This document shows, piece by piece, positions 35,601 through 42,845 of a stretch of 59,723 nucleotides of DNA. Position numbers and translations under genes: made by a program. The first letter of the stretch is position 1, and each line of letters begins with the position of its first letter. Source of the DNA: Actinomycetes bacterium (GTDB lineage: Bacteria > Actinomycetota > Coriobacteriia > Coriobacteriales > Eggerthellaceae); contig JAEWQO010000086.1 in NCBI GenBank assembly GCA_023460315.1, positions 1 through 59,723 on the forward strand, read 5' to 3'. The notes under the pieces were generated by a model. The model was not told the DNA's origin and did no database searches. It was given only the letters and a program-made list of their open reading frames with translations.

Positions 35601-36052
35601 AGATGAAAGACGACTACACCAAGGTCGACTTCTCGAAAACCGACATCGCCACAGGCGAGGAGCTGCCCGGTGCGCACCTGGCTATTCTCGACAAGGATGA
35701 CAAGGTTATAGCCGAGTGGGATACCGACGGCAAGCCGCATCGCATCAACAGCTTGGAGCCTAGCGACTACACGCTTCGCGAAACCACGGCTCCTGATGGC
35801 TACGAGGTGGCCGAGGACGTGAAGTTCACCGTCGAGGCAACCGGCGACGTCCAGAAGGTGGAAATGAAGGACAAGGCAACGCCTGTGCCCGAAACCCCAT
35901 CTTCGACGATGCCGGAAACCGGAGACTCGCTTCCTTGGTGGGCGTTCATCGCAATAGCTGGAGGCGCCGCCTCGATTGCCGTTGCATTGGCCGCAGGGCA
36001 CAAGCTTCGCAAGAGTCATAACGTCACCGAAGATGACGGAGCAGGGCAATGA
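32642..36052 (+). CDS. sortase-anchored surface adhesin: thioester domain plus about eight Cna-B repeats
   Basis: A secreted, cell-wall-anchored protein of 1136 aa. The signal peptide is about residues 12-38 (ending KAYAAEA). A thioester-type domain follows, with Cys76 in EAAYCIDI and Gln126 in YFQYMVWC, the Cys...Gln layout that forms an internal thioester able to bind host or cell surfaces covalently. Then come roughly eight SpaA/Cna-B domains, each with a Lys near the start (IELTKM, LRIEKVD, LKLLKVD, LDITKTD) and an E-T-x-A-P-x-G-Y end. Isopeptide cross-links are likely. The C-terminus has the sorting motif MPETG, a hydrophobic stretch and RKSH. In an ICE it probably promotes donor-recipient contact, but a host adhesin role is possible. 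Confidence 0.9.
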   Translation: MSATIKDRGSRTCRLLLAIALALSAVVGTSTADKAYAAEATLVNSGQFFDFYQYDSNTNNHWQDEAFYLNGEAAYCIDITSLVVRGSTYSSQGMPADMAKRLGLYQKYLNESHGDWSGLKRGGYFQYMVWCEYTPGYMSANVTPDNADFFSVYDAAKAYYQANKDYYEAEGTEWVSASSQSMCVTPRLIPHGAIELTKMSAHPDLTANNACYSLAGAEYSIYSDSGLSSFVAKITTDANGYGKAENLKAGTYWVRETLQSPGYAKDERTYQVEVSAGATAAVNGGTVTEVPHSDPVGMLVGKVNATTNANKPEAAASLENAEFTVEYFAGYFDSTEATRASGSAKNTLVFKTDSDGFSYFADEFKVAGGELYHQMNGTTARLPLGTVLITETKAPVGYNLDDGNHNAPKTFCVKITNNGAVGEDVYTYNSPVVPDTVKRGDYRLMKEVPTNNDEDNQELTRIAIEGVEFQIKNDNAEACVSPDTGKPVAPGAVVTTITTDANGFATTKDHRQAGWTGALAYGNYTIHEVIPADVAERVKAEYGITLIGVDDWKITISAETQYDLVQIVANHIPQTPLRIEKVDSITGKAIPLACSFQLFDEAGNLVTYTDHYADKVIDTWTTLSSGTCTLPMKLDEGTYRLHEIQAPEGYVLGTTDIEFTVDEYRTWDNPITLTYADAPIRAEIELLKTDGVTEVPVSGAEYCIKAEGDVVTGDGTVRFADGQIVGYVTTDDEGKAAIDGLYLGNYVAYETKSPEGWALDTQEHHLSIASQGQLVPLVVETLDVVDMPTTLKLLKVDATDTGKTLAGAEFHIWQVVEGTVVDDIDPGFTVAYETDVVTEEDGTASVEYLPHGTYMVEETKAPQGYFMEEGQEPLRFQVDDQGFIGLDEEGATFSDTLELAFENLPTILDITKTDATTGVELAGATLVLTDKDGSVVDEWVSTTEAHRIVGIESGDYTLTETIAPEGYLIATSIDFTVEETGEVQKVEMKDDYTKVDFSKTDIATGEELPGAHLAILDKDDKVIAEWDTDGKPHRINSLEPSDYTLRETTAPDGYEVAEDVKFTVEATGDVQKVEMKDKATPVPETPSSTMPETGDSLPWWAFIAIAGGAASIAVALAAGHKLRKSHNVTEDDGAGQ

Positions 36053-36165
36053 ACGTCATCTTGTGGCTTGTTGGCTTTAGTTCCGGATTCATCATGTTCG
36101 TGACGTATTGCTTTTGCAAGGTATCAGGCGATTGCTCCAGAATCGAAGAAGGCTTCACCAACTAA
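36049..36165 (+). CDS. small single-TM protein, DUF3789-like
   Basis: A 38-aa frame whose ATG overlaps the adhesin stop (ATGA at 36049-36052): MNVILWLVGFSSGFIMF..., one membrane helix, then a Cys-containing short tail (YCFCKVSGDC). Size and layout fit the DUF3789 microproteins found in Tn1549-like ICEs. Translational coupling to the adhesin supports expression. The function is unknown. Confidence 0.6.
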   Translation: MNVILWLVGFSSGFIMFVTYCFCKVSGDCSRIEEGFTN

Positions 36166-36204
36166 AACGCAGCGGCTGGGTTCATTCCCGGCCGCTGTTG
36201 CGTT
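36166..36204 (+). terminator. hairpin at the end of the transfer operon
   Basis: AACGCAGCGGC...GCCGCTGTTGCGTT forms a long stem with small bulges directly after the 38-aa protein stop. There is no T-run, but it is suitably placed as the operon end. Confidence 0.55.
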
Positions 36205-36271
36205 ATGCGCTGAATTTTCAACTGCTTATTACAGTCGAGTTATATTCTGAGTTTGAATTCCAGCCGCGTGG

Positions 36272-36982
36272 TTATTGATGGTTGTTTGACGATGGACAAG
36301 AGGGCTTAACGCTGTACTTTTCTGCAAAAGGATCTTCTCCATCATCCCAGGCTTTTAGGAACTCTTCGTCTTCGAAGGGATCTTCCGCTAATCCTCTGTC
36401 AATTAGCGTCTGGTTAAGCATTTCATTGACGTCGGCCATCGTCATGTCTTTGTAGCCAAAACCGGCTTGGATTAATTCCGCCCACATTGCAGATGGGAAA
36501 ACTGGCCTGAGTGTGCGCACGATTAGTTCATCGATTCTGCTTTCTATCTCACGCCTAACAGCAGATGGTTGCTGTTTGTATTCCTCCTGCGAGATTCCGT
36601 GGGACGCTAAAATCATCTCGAAAGTCTTTCGGTAATCTGTATGCTCGAGCAGGTGGTGAGAGTAGCTATGCCTCGCTGGGCTCAAGAACTCCTCCCTGTA
36701 AACCTCGCGTATCTCTGGGTCGTCTATTTCATCAAGAGGCCAGTCGAAATTGCCCGAAAGATAGTCTGGATTCACATTGAGCTTTTTGCCTATTTGGTCA
36801 AGGATTGCAGGGTTGATTTCGCCTGAGTCGATCGCGCGACGAATTGTCCGCTCGCTGCAAATATAGTCCTGGGCGTCTTCTTTATTGCCAGCCAACCCGG
36901 TTATTGTCAGTCCCTTCGCTTTGCGAGCTTGGTCAAGGCGTTCTTTCTTCAGGGGAACCTTAAACAGCTTTTTCTTCGTCAT
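36272..36982 (-). CDS. helix-turn-helix transcriptional regulator
   Basis: A cytosolic 236-aa protein. The N-terminal XRE-like DNA-binding part includes LDQARKAKGLTITGLAGNKEDAQDYICSERTIRRAIDSGEINPAILDQIGKKLNVNPDYLSG. The rest is acidic and helical without a known domain. ATG 36982 has GGAG 7 nt upstream and is preferred over 37003. It is divergent from the NERD gene, and the interleaved inverted repeats between them (36997-37051) are likely operators. It probably controls the defence-type cargo next to it. Confidence 0.75.
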   Translation of the reverse strand: MTKKKLFKVPLKKERLDQARKAKGLTITGLAGNKEDAQDYICSERTIRRAIDSGEINPAILDQIGKKLNVNPDYLSGNFDWPLDEIDDPEIREVYREEFLSPARHSYSHHLLEHTDYRKTFEMILASHGISQEEYKQQPSAVRREIESRIDELIVRTLRPVFPSAMWAELIQAGFGYKDMTMADVNEMLNQTLIDRGLAEDPFEDEEFLKAWDDGEDPFAEKYSVKPSCPSSNNHQ

Positions 36983-36996
36983 ATTATCTCCAAAAT

Positions 36997-37051
36997 CGGA
37001 CATAACGGGATTAATTGTGTTCTATAAAGCCATAAATGTCCGGTACACAAT
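36997..37051. promoter_or_regulatory. interleaved inverted repeats, candidate operator
   Basis: CGGACAT (36997-37003) with ATGTCCG (37036-37042), and ATTGTGT (37014-37020) with ACACAAT (37045-37051). Both pairs have the same order and lie in the short divergent region between the HTH regulator and the NERD gene. A TATAAA box lies at 37023-37028. Confidence 0.5.
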
Positions 37052-37105
37052 GAGTTTACGAGCTTTAAAGGAATGGTGCAATAGGACAAATTTGGAGGTA
37101 ATGGC

Positions 37106-38164
37106 ATGGATACGAAAGAGCAAATCATCGAGCGGCTTGAGGCTACTGCGGCCATGACAGCTGAGGGCTATAGCCACGAGGAGCTGCTTGAAGGGAGCAA
37201 GGCTTTTGAGCGTGCGCTTCTTAAAGAGGTGTTTCAGGACGGATACAGCGACAGCCTTCGCACGTACAACTTGGTTTCACACCTGAAGAGCCGCGCTGCA
37301 CAATACGGCCTGAGCGACAATCAGGTGCTTTGCGCCTTGGTTTACGATTTAGAGCACCTATCGCGCGAAATCGGTTCGCTGGTAAACGGCGCACGCGGCG
37401 AGCAGCTTGCAGGCTGGGCTCTTCAGCGTCTTCCCATTCGCAACGAGAGACTTTGCAATATCCAGCTTTGCCTTGATGGCGAAGAGGCCGAGTATGACGA
37501 TATCGTAATCACACCACACGGGATTTTCAACGTAGAGGCGAAGTTTTATTCGAGTGCCGTGGTGATTGACCCTGAGGGTGCGCTCAAGGGCAAGTACTCG
37601 TATATTCCCGGGGCCTACAACGTTGGCGAGCGCATGCAATCGAAGGAGTACGTGCTTTGGAAGACGCTAGAGAGCGTGGTTGGCAGCTTCGTCACGCGCA
37701 ACCAAATACACAGTGTGCTTCTTAACACCAACAAGTACCAGCAGATTTAGGATAAATTTGGCCGTGTGCCCGTTAAGAGCTGCGGCAGCGTTAATTACTA
37801 CATCGGCGACTTCACCGACGAGGCCTTTACTGAAGTCCAAATGCAGGCAATTAAAGATGCGCTTTTAGATGCTGCTGTTGAGATAAGGCACGAGCCGGCG
37901 TTGGATTACGATCGCATCCGCAGGAACTTTGCCGAAACGCTTGTGCTGCTGGATGGTGCAGCAAGGCGCCAGCAAGCTCAAGAGGTGGAATCCGTTGAGG
38001 TCGAGAGCCCCGATGCCTTTGTTGAACCAACAGTAAAGCACGGTTTTACGTTGCCCCGCTGGGCGAAGAATACGCTTGAATTTGTTGGTGGAGCCGCAGC
38101 CTTTGGCGGCATTGCCTTCGGTGTGTCGCGCATTCCGCAGGTTCATGCTTTCATGCGTGCGTAA
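37106..38164 (+). pseudogene. NERD-domain nuclease-related protein interrupted by an in-frame amber codon
   Basis: One reading frame runs from ATG 37106 to 38164 but contains TAG at 37748-37750; the second part resumes in the same frame (DKFGRVPVKSCGSVNYYIGDF). The first part has a NERD-like core: NGARGEQLAGWALQRLP, EYDDIVITPHGIFNVEAKFYSS (the D...ExK nuclease layout) and NQIHSVLLNTNKYQQI. The second part ends with a membrane helix (FVGGAAAFGGIAFGV). A Gln codon CAG to TAG change would explain the interruption. NERD proteins are frequent in defence and DNA-processing contexts. It could be a decayed gene, a sequencing error, or a truncated but functional nuclease domain. Confidence 0.7.
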
Positions 38165-38222
38165 TCCGCGAAATTCGCAATCTCTTTTATAGGTAACCCG
38201 TTTCGAGACGAAAGGACACTTA

Positions 38223-38408
38223 ATGAACAACCAACTAGAGCACGGTTACGACGAGTTTGAGGGCTGCGATCACCAGAACAGCAGCAGTGAGAAGTGGTTC
38301 CTCCGCATCATGGCGATTTCGGCAGTGGTGCTTATGGTGCTGTTTGTTATAACGAGCATTCAGCATCTCTGGTTTACCCAGGTGTTAATCAACGGTATGG
38401 CAGGCTAA
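38223..38408 (+). CDS. small membrane protein of unknown function
   Basis: A 61-aa protein with an acidic/polar N-terminus and one membrane helix (FLRIMAISAVVLMVLFVITSI). AAAGGA lies upstream of ATG 38223. It is part of a short operon between the NERD gene and the 78-aa gene. No family is recognised. Confidence 0.6.
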   Translation: MNNQLEHGYDEFEGCDHQNSSSEKWFLRIMAISAVVLMVLFVITSIQHLWFTQVLINGMAG

Positions 38409-38419
38409 GGAGGCCCACG

Positions 38420-38656
38420 ATGGAATTCAACGGACAGACTGGATTTGAGTACTCAACGGACGGTACGACCAAGACATTTACGTTTGGAACCAGTAACAAG
38501 CTGGACGAAAGCGTTGCGGGACTGATTGACAGGATTAACCCACAGACTGTGTTAGTGGTATTGGCTGGTACAGCATGCGTGTGCTTTGGGGTTGACCCAA
38601 AGGCTCGCAAGCAGCTGGTGAGTGCATGTAGTAAGTTGTTGGCGGCTGCGGCATAG
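38420..38656 (+). CDS. small protein of unknown function
   Basis: A 78-aa protein with a perfect AGGAGG 7 nt before ATG 38420. It starts MEFNGQTGFEYSTDGTTKTFTFG and contains a hydrophobic segment (TVLVVLAGTACVCFGV) near residues 43-58. It is 11 nt downstream of the 61-aa protein gene and very likely cotranslated with it. No family is recognised. Confidence 0.6.
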   Translation: MEFNGQTGFEYSTDGTTKTFTFGTSNKLDESVAGLIDRINPQTVLVVLAGTACVCFGVDPKARKQLVSACSKLLAAAA

Positions 38657-38708
38657 GGTGGGTTTTGTCCGCTTGGTGAAAAAATCTGCACGCAGCGCTT
38701 GAGCGTGT

Positions 38709-38766
38709 TATGATGCAACCAGTAAACCCGCCGGCCTCTCACTGAAGCTCACTGGCGGGTCTTTTC
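38709..38766 (+). ncRNA. candidate abiF-type small RNA upstream of the Abi_2 gene
   Basis: A TATGAT box (38709-38714) is followed by ACCCGCC (38726-38732), a 21-nt loop, GGCGGGT (38754-38760) and CTTTTC. This is a compact hairpin-terminator unit ending 20 nt before the Abi_2 start codon. A conserved small RNA (the abiF motif) is known upstream of Abi_2/AbiF genes. The position and hairpin-plus-T layout match, but I cannot verify the consensus. It might simply be the terminator of the upstream small-protein operon. Confidence 0.45.
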
Positions 38767-38786
38767 ATATCTAGAGGAAGCCGCCG

Positions 38787-39708
38787 ATGGAGTATACCAA
38801 GCCGTATCTGAGTTTTGAACAGCAAGCCGACAAGCTTATTGAACGTGGGATGCAGTGCAATCGCGACAGTTTAATAGAGCACCTTTCAGACGTTGGCTAC
38901 TATCGATTGAGTGGCTATTAGTATATTTACAGAAATCCAGACAGTACGTTTCGTGAGGGCACGACCTTTGACAGTATTTGGCTAGACTACGTGTTTGATA
39001 GGCAGTTTAGGTTAGTCACCCTTGACGCAATTGAGCGCGTGGAAATCTACTTTAGGACACAGCTTGCCCATGCCTTGGCGAGAGAAACTGGGGCATTTGG
39101 CTTTTTGGAGCCAAGCAATCTTCCAAGGCTCAAGGACCATGAATACCGGAAGTTTATAAAGAAATGCAAAGACAAGCAGCAACAGTCGCGCGAGCCTTTT
39201 GCTGTTCACTTCAAAGAGACTTACGGCGATACTCATGATTTGGCACCGTACTGGGTGCTGGTAAACATGATGGATTTCGGCCAGATGCTTACACTCTACC
39301 GTGGTGCGTCGGTTGAAATACGTAACGAAATATCCTCTGCAGTAGGTGTTTCTGCGAGGGTTCTTGATTCATGGCTTCGAACCTTGAACACTGCACGAAA
39401 CATCTGTGCTCACCATGGCCGCCTATGGAACCGCACGCTTGGCACAAAACCGATGATTCCCAAAGATGCGCAGTGGCATGAGCCCTTGCGAGGTGTTACC
39501 CGATAAGGTCTTTTCGGTTTTAACTATCTTGAGCTATTTGCTTGTAATGGTTGCGCCTCAGACCAGCTGGAGAAGTCGGCTTGTGGTGTTGCTAAGCAAA
39601 CGCTCTAGCGGAAATCTTGAGCGGATGGGCTTTGAGGCGGGATGGAATGAATGCCCTCTGTGGAAAAAGCATCTGTTAGGTGTTAACGGTAATGCTACCC
39701 CAGAATAA
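38787..39708 (+). pseudogene. Abi_2-family abortive infection gene, broken by an amber codon and a frameshift
   Basis: The N-terminus MEYTKPYLSFEQQADKLIERG and the motif LSDVGYYRLSGY are followed by TAG (38920-38922) exactly where the family has Trp (GYWYxxR), so TGG became TAG. The frame then continues (DRQFRLVTLDAIERVEIYFRTQLAH, ARNICAHHGRLWNR) until TAA at 39504-39506. The remaining family C-terminus (VFSVLTILSYLLVMVAPQTSW...LERMGFEAGWNECPLW) is in a different frame up to 39708. Abi_2/AbiD-AbiF proteins block phage multiplication, possibly with RNase activity of the HEPN-like RxxxxH type, and the R-N-x-C-x-H site is still visible. Two lesions argue for real decay. Confidence 0.85.
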
Positions 39709-40031
39709 TGAAGCTTTCGCAGGTTATCTGGAGTTTTTGCGTGACGACAATGATGCACTAACACGTCAGTTCTGTTCAGCTGAATGAAGTGCGAGCACAT
39801 CCGGATCCGCGTCGATTATGGACGTTGAAATGCGATAAATCGTCCCCTGATGGATAGTATCTGCTCCAATAATTGCCATATGGCGCAGATACTTTGCTCT
39901 TGTTTGAAATTCGTGGAGCACTTGACAGAAAAGGCGGGCCTGTCATGATTATGGCATCTAGAAAAGCCGAAAGGCTTTGCGAGGCGGGACTGGGAAACTG
40001 GTTCTGCCTCGATTTGTTTATGCTAATAAAA
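39709..40031. other. 323-nt region without a recognised gene
   Basis: Short frames cross it, for example one with the words GGPVMIMASRKAERLCEAGLGNWFCLDLF on the plus strand, but none has a start signal or known domain. It could be debris from the decayed cargo. Confidence 0.35.
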
Positions 40032-40068
40032 CTGCGTGGTTGTTTGCGGCACGAAGTCAACCACGCAG
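40032..40068 (-). terminator. intrinsic terminator of the reverse-strand mob operon
   Basis: CTGCGTGGTTG (40032-40042) and CAACCACGCAG (40058-40068) form an 11-bp perfect stem. Read on the minus strand it is followed by TTTTATT, just after the stop of the first minus-strand gene. Confidence 0.85.
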
Positions 40069-40075
40069 ACAAATT

Positions 40076-40807
40076 CTATTCCCAGTGCCCACCGGCTTCG
40101 ACCGTTTCGTAGTGGCCCGTAGCGTCGTGGTGGATGGTATTGCTGCCGATGACCGTCTGGATCACTTCGGTATGATGACCGCTTCCTTCACCGGCAAGCA
40201 TGTGAGCCTTGCTGTGGGCCGTTTCATTGCCGGTTATATCTGAGCCACATACGTTGCAGATGGATTTCTCTATGAAGTCGTACAGAGGAATCGTTTCATC
40301 CCAGGCAGCGGAATCCTCAACCCAGACCTGCACATAGTCAACGACCCAGTGCTTTTCGGGGGCTGCGGTTCCACCCGAAGAGGCAGGCTCGTTGCTGGGA
40401 GCTGACGGCAGGACGTTTTCCACGATGTCGTTCGCACTGGCAGGTGGTGCATACGAAACATCGCCTGCGGCATCAGCTTGAGGCGTAGTGGTAGAGCTGC
40501 TGGTTTCCGAAGTTGCAGGCTTTGCATCGCTTGCCTTGCTAGGCTCGCTCGATGATTCACCGATGGTGCTCGTCTTCCCAGTCGCACTGCTATTTTCTTC
40601 TGGTTGGTTAGTTGCACTAGAGTGGACCGCGGCAGAGGGCTCGTTAGTGCTAGCCTCGTGGCCGTCGTTTCCGGCGCATCCCCTCAAAGCGAGCAGGATT
40701 ATCAAAACGATCGCAGCCAAGACAGCGCAGACGATAGCAACCGCCTGCTTGCGATGACTGCTGACATACTCTTTTATCTGTTCGAGTAACTGCTTGAGTT
40801 TCTTCAT
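40076..40807 (-). CDS. membrane-anchored extracytoplasmic protein with His/Cys-rich C-terminal domain
   Basis: A protein of about 243 aa. It has one N-terminal membrane helix (VAIVCAVLAAIVLIILLAL), then about 90 residues of Ser/Thr/Ala/Glu linker. The C-terminal module has VVDYVQVWVEDSAAWDETIPLYDFIEKSICNVCGSDITG followed by HSKAHMLAGEGSGHHTEV and HHDATGHYE. The Cys pair and many His suggest metal binding; similar Cys/His modules recur in surface proteins of gut Firmicutes and Actinobacteria. ATG 40807 is preferred over 40816 because AAGGG is then 9 nt upstream. It is the last gene of the mob operon, and its role there is unknown. Confidence 0.6.
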   Translation of the reverse strand: MKKLKQLLEQIKEYVSSHRKQAVAIVCAVLAAIVLIILLALRGCAGNDGHEASTNEPSAAVHSSATNQPEENSSATGKTSTIGESSSEPSKASDAKPATSETSSSTTTPQADAAGDVSYAPPASANDIVENVLPSAPSNEPASSGGTAAPEKHWVVDYVQVWVEDSAAWDETIPLYDFIEKSICNVCGSDITGNETAHSKAHMLAGEGSGHHTEVIQTVIGSNTIHHDATGHYETVEAGGHWE

Positions 40808-40819
40808 TCGAATCATCCC

Positions 40820-40882
40820 TTACATGAACCAGCGGAATACGGACTTAAACAGCCAACGAACGAATCCAAAAACGAATCTCAT
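40820..40882 (-). CDS. 20-aa aromatic microprotein
   Basis: An open frame from ATG 40882 to TAA 40820, with GAGGAG about 6 nt upstream. The peptide (MRFVFGFVRWLFKS...) alternates aromatic/aliphatic residues with Arg/Lys, as membrane-surface peptides do. It fits exactly between two minus-strand genes, and its stop lies close to the next Shine-Dalgarno, suggesting translational coupling. It is too small to be sure; no family is recognised. Confidence 0.45.
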   Translation of the reverse strand: MRFVFGFVRWLFKSVFRWFM

Positions 40883-40884
40883 TG

Positions 40885-41523
40885 TCACTCCTCATCATCA
40901 TAGTCGGGTACGCTGGCCTCATCACGCAGATCAGCCAACCAGTTTTCATTTTCATCCGGCTCTTCTTTAACTTCTACTTGCTTTGCGGGCACAACACCCT
41001 GGCGACACTCGGCTTCCCGAACCTGCTCGAAGGCAGTGCGCGTGAATCCAAACAGCGCGCAGAGCTTGTCTTCGCTTGTGGCGTCCATCGCGTTACCAAG
41101 GTAGTCGTGCACTGCAATCGCCTTCTTGTTGATGGAGGTCGAAAGCTCGTCGGAATAGCATTCCATGGCAGCCGCATTGAACTTGATGCCGTTGATCAGA
41201 CAGCCGCCTTGCCGCCACGCGGCCATTTCTTTGTTCACCATAATCTTCACCACATGTTTCAGCTCGCTTTGATCAACTAGCAGAAACCGCCACCCGCGCA
41301 TCCTTCGCGCAACGGGCGTCTCGTCGGTGTTTTCAACGCGCCGGTACTCGGGCCTGATATCGTAGAAGTGGGCTTGTAGCCACAGGCTTTCGGTGTCGAG
41401 GTTGTCGAAGCGCACCTCGTAGTTGGTGAGCATGTTGTTTCCGTCGAACGGCTGCGGCATCGTCAGATGATCGGTGTCGAACTCGTCTACGCGGCCGCGG
41501 TCGTAATACACTTGAATGTTCAT
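40885..41523 (-). CDS. conserved ICE protein of unknown function next to the relaxase
   Basis: A soluble acidic 212-aa protein starting MNIQVYYDRGRVDEFDTDHL and ending in a run of acidic residues (DEASVPDYDDEE). The pattern (beta-rich start, LWLQAHFYDIRPEYRRVEN, RMRGWRFLLVDQSE) is not one I can name. It lies 9 nt downstream of the relaxase gene and is probably a relaxosome or regulatory partner by position only. Confidence 0.65.
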   Translation of the reverse strand: MNIQVYYDRGRVDEFDTDHLTMPQPFDGNNMLTNYEVRFDNLDTESLWLQAHFYDIRPEYRRVENTDETPVARRMRGWRFLLVDQSELKHVVKIMVNKEMAAWRQGGCLINGIKFNAAAMECYSDELSTSINKKAIAVHDYLGNAMDATSEDKLCALFGFTRTAFEQVREAECRQGVVPAKQVEVKEEPDENENWLADLRDEASVPDYDDEE

Positions 41524-41532
41524 AGGGCACCT

Positions 41533-42843
41533 CTATCTGTTTCGATTCGCTCGACTCGTCTGCTCGTGCTGCTGCACGAAGCTGCGCTCGCTTGCAGATG
41601 TCGCGCTGCCCGCATTGCGCGCGGCTGCTGCCGCCCGCTGGGCGCGCGTGGGTTTGTTCTTCGGTGGCTGCGGTCGATGCTGGGGAAGCAGGTTCTTCTC
41701 TTGAGCGAACTCACAAGCCTTATGCAAAGCGGCAAGAGACTGTTCGGTGTTTCTTCGTTGGCGCGGGTCATGTTGGTCTAAGAGCTTCATCTGCATGGTC
41801 GATATGCGCCGGTCGTAGTCTTCGATTGACGCGATGCCGAACCTCGCGTTTGTCTCTACAGTCGTTGCTAAGGCATGCAGCTCGGCGAGGTCGTTAATGT
41901 CGGTGGCGGCGAGGGCAAGCCTCATGAGTTCTTTGGATGACTCGATACTCGGACGAGCCACGTTCGTGCGTGAAAACCTTGCCTGGAGTGCTTCTTTTCC
42001 AAATGAGTACCCAAGCCGCTCTCCGCCCACGCAGCGGGTGCTTTGCTCGCGCAGCGAATACACCCAGTCATCGCGGCGCGCCTTCGGCGAGTTTGCTCGC
42101 ACGTCTACGTCTAAGAGGTCGAGTATCTGAAAGAACTCCGACTCGTTTCGGGCAAGCGTCTTTGCCATACTCACCCGGTCGCGAATGTCGTTCATCCAAG
42201 AGTACTCACCCGATTCAAGCACGCGCCGCTCAGCCCGGCCAAGGTAGCTTTCCTGGCGGGTTCGTACAGGTGCGCTATGCTCCTCGCCCTTGCTGGCAAG
42301 AGCCGCGAACCCGTCAGGCGCATCAGGCGCATCGTTACGCAGGAAGCCGAAGCCTCGTTCCTCAGCCATATCTTGCAAGCCTCGGTTCAGCTCAAGCGGG
42401 TTGGGAATCTGTATGCGGTAGCCGGTGTTCACGTTCGTGTTGTTGACCACTATGTGCGCGTGCATAAACTCGCCCGCGTTGTCGTCGTGGTAGACGATGG
42501 CAACCTGGTATTCGGGAAGATATCTTTGCACCCATGCGCGCGCAAGCTCACGCAGCTGTTCTAGATTCATGTTGTCTTCGGGGGTAGGCGACAGAACATA
42601 GTGGACGAACGTGCGCGCACGCTTGTCTCCGAAAGGCTTGTCGTTTCCGCATCGCGCTCGCAACCTGTCCATCTCGCCCGACCAACGAACGTCCTGCTTT
42701 AATCGCTCGTCGTAGCCCGCCATCTCGTTTTCGTCCCATGACAGGTTGTAGAAATCGCGCGCCAGGGCCCGCCCACCCTTCTCAAGGTAGGCTTCGATGC
42801 GCGCCGTGCCCGTGTGCCCCGAAATCGGTTTGAGGATAGGCAT
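41533..42843 (-). CDS. conjugative relaxase (MobP/MobA-type)
   Basis: This is a DNA strand transferase that nicks oriT and leads the strand into the recipient. The 436-aa protein has the N-terminal relaxase fold: the start PILKPISGHTGTARIEAYLEKGGRALARDFYNLSW (candidate catalytic Tyr32), FVHYVLSPTPEDN, and the metal-binding histidine triad at His119 and His128-Ala-His130 in VYHDDNAGEFMHAHIVVNN. The C-terminal half is helical and basic. It is 2 nt downstream of mobC and faces the candidate oriT. Confidence 0.92.
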   Translation of the reverse strand: MPILKPISGHTGTARIEAYLEKGGRALARDFYNLSWDENEMAGYDERLKQDVRWSGEMDRLRARCGNDKPFGDKRARTFVHYVLSPTPEDNMNLEQLRELARAWVQRYLPEYQVAIVYHDDNAGEFMHAHIVVNNTNVNTGYRIQIPNPLELNRGLQDMAEERGFGFLRNDAPDAPDGFAALASKGEEHSAPVRTRQESYLGRAERRVLESGEYSWMNDIRDRVSMAKTLARNESEFFQILDLLDVDVRANSPKARRDDWVYSLREQSTRCVGGERLGYSFGKEALQARFSRTNVARPSIESSKELMRLALAATDINDLAELHALATTVETNARFGIASIEDYDRRISTMQMKLLDQHDPRQRRNTEQSLAALHKACEFAQEKNLLPQHRPQPPKNKPTRAQRAAAAARNAGSATSASERSFVQQHEQTSRANRNR

Positions 42844-42845
42844 GG

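Noticed and set aside
37748..38922. The idea that UAG is reassigned (pyrrolysine or suppressor) because two neighbouring genes have in-frame amber codons
   Set aside because: The Abi_2 gene also carries an independent frameshift, and other genes in the window end normally with TAG (for example hsdR and the 193-aa PcfB gene). Ordinary decay is simpler.
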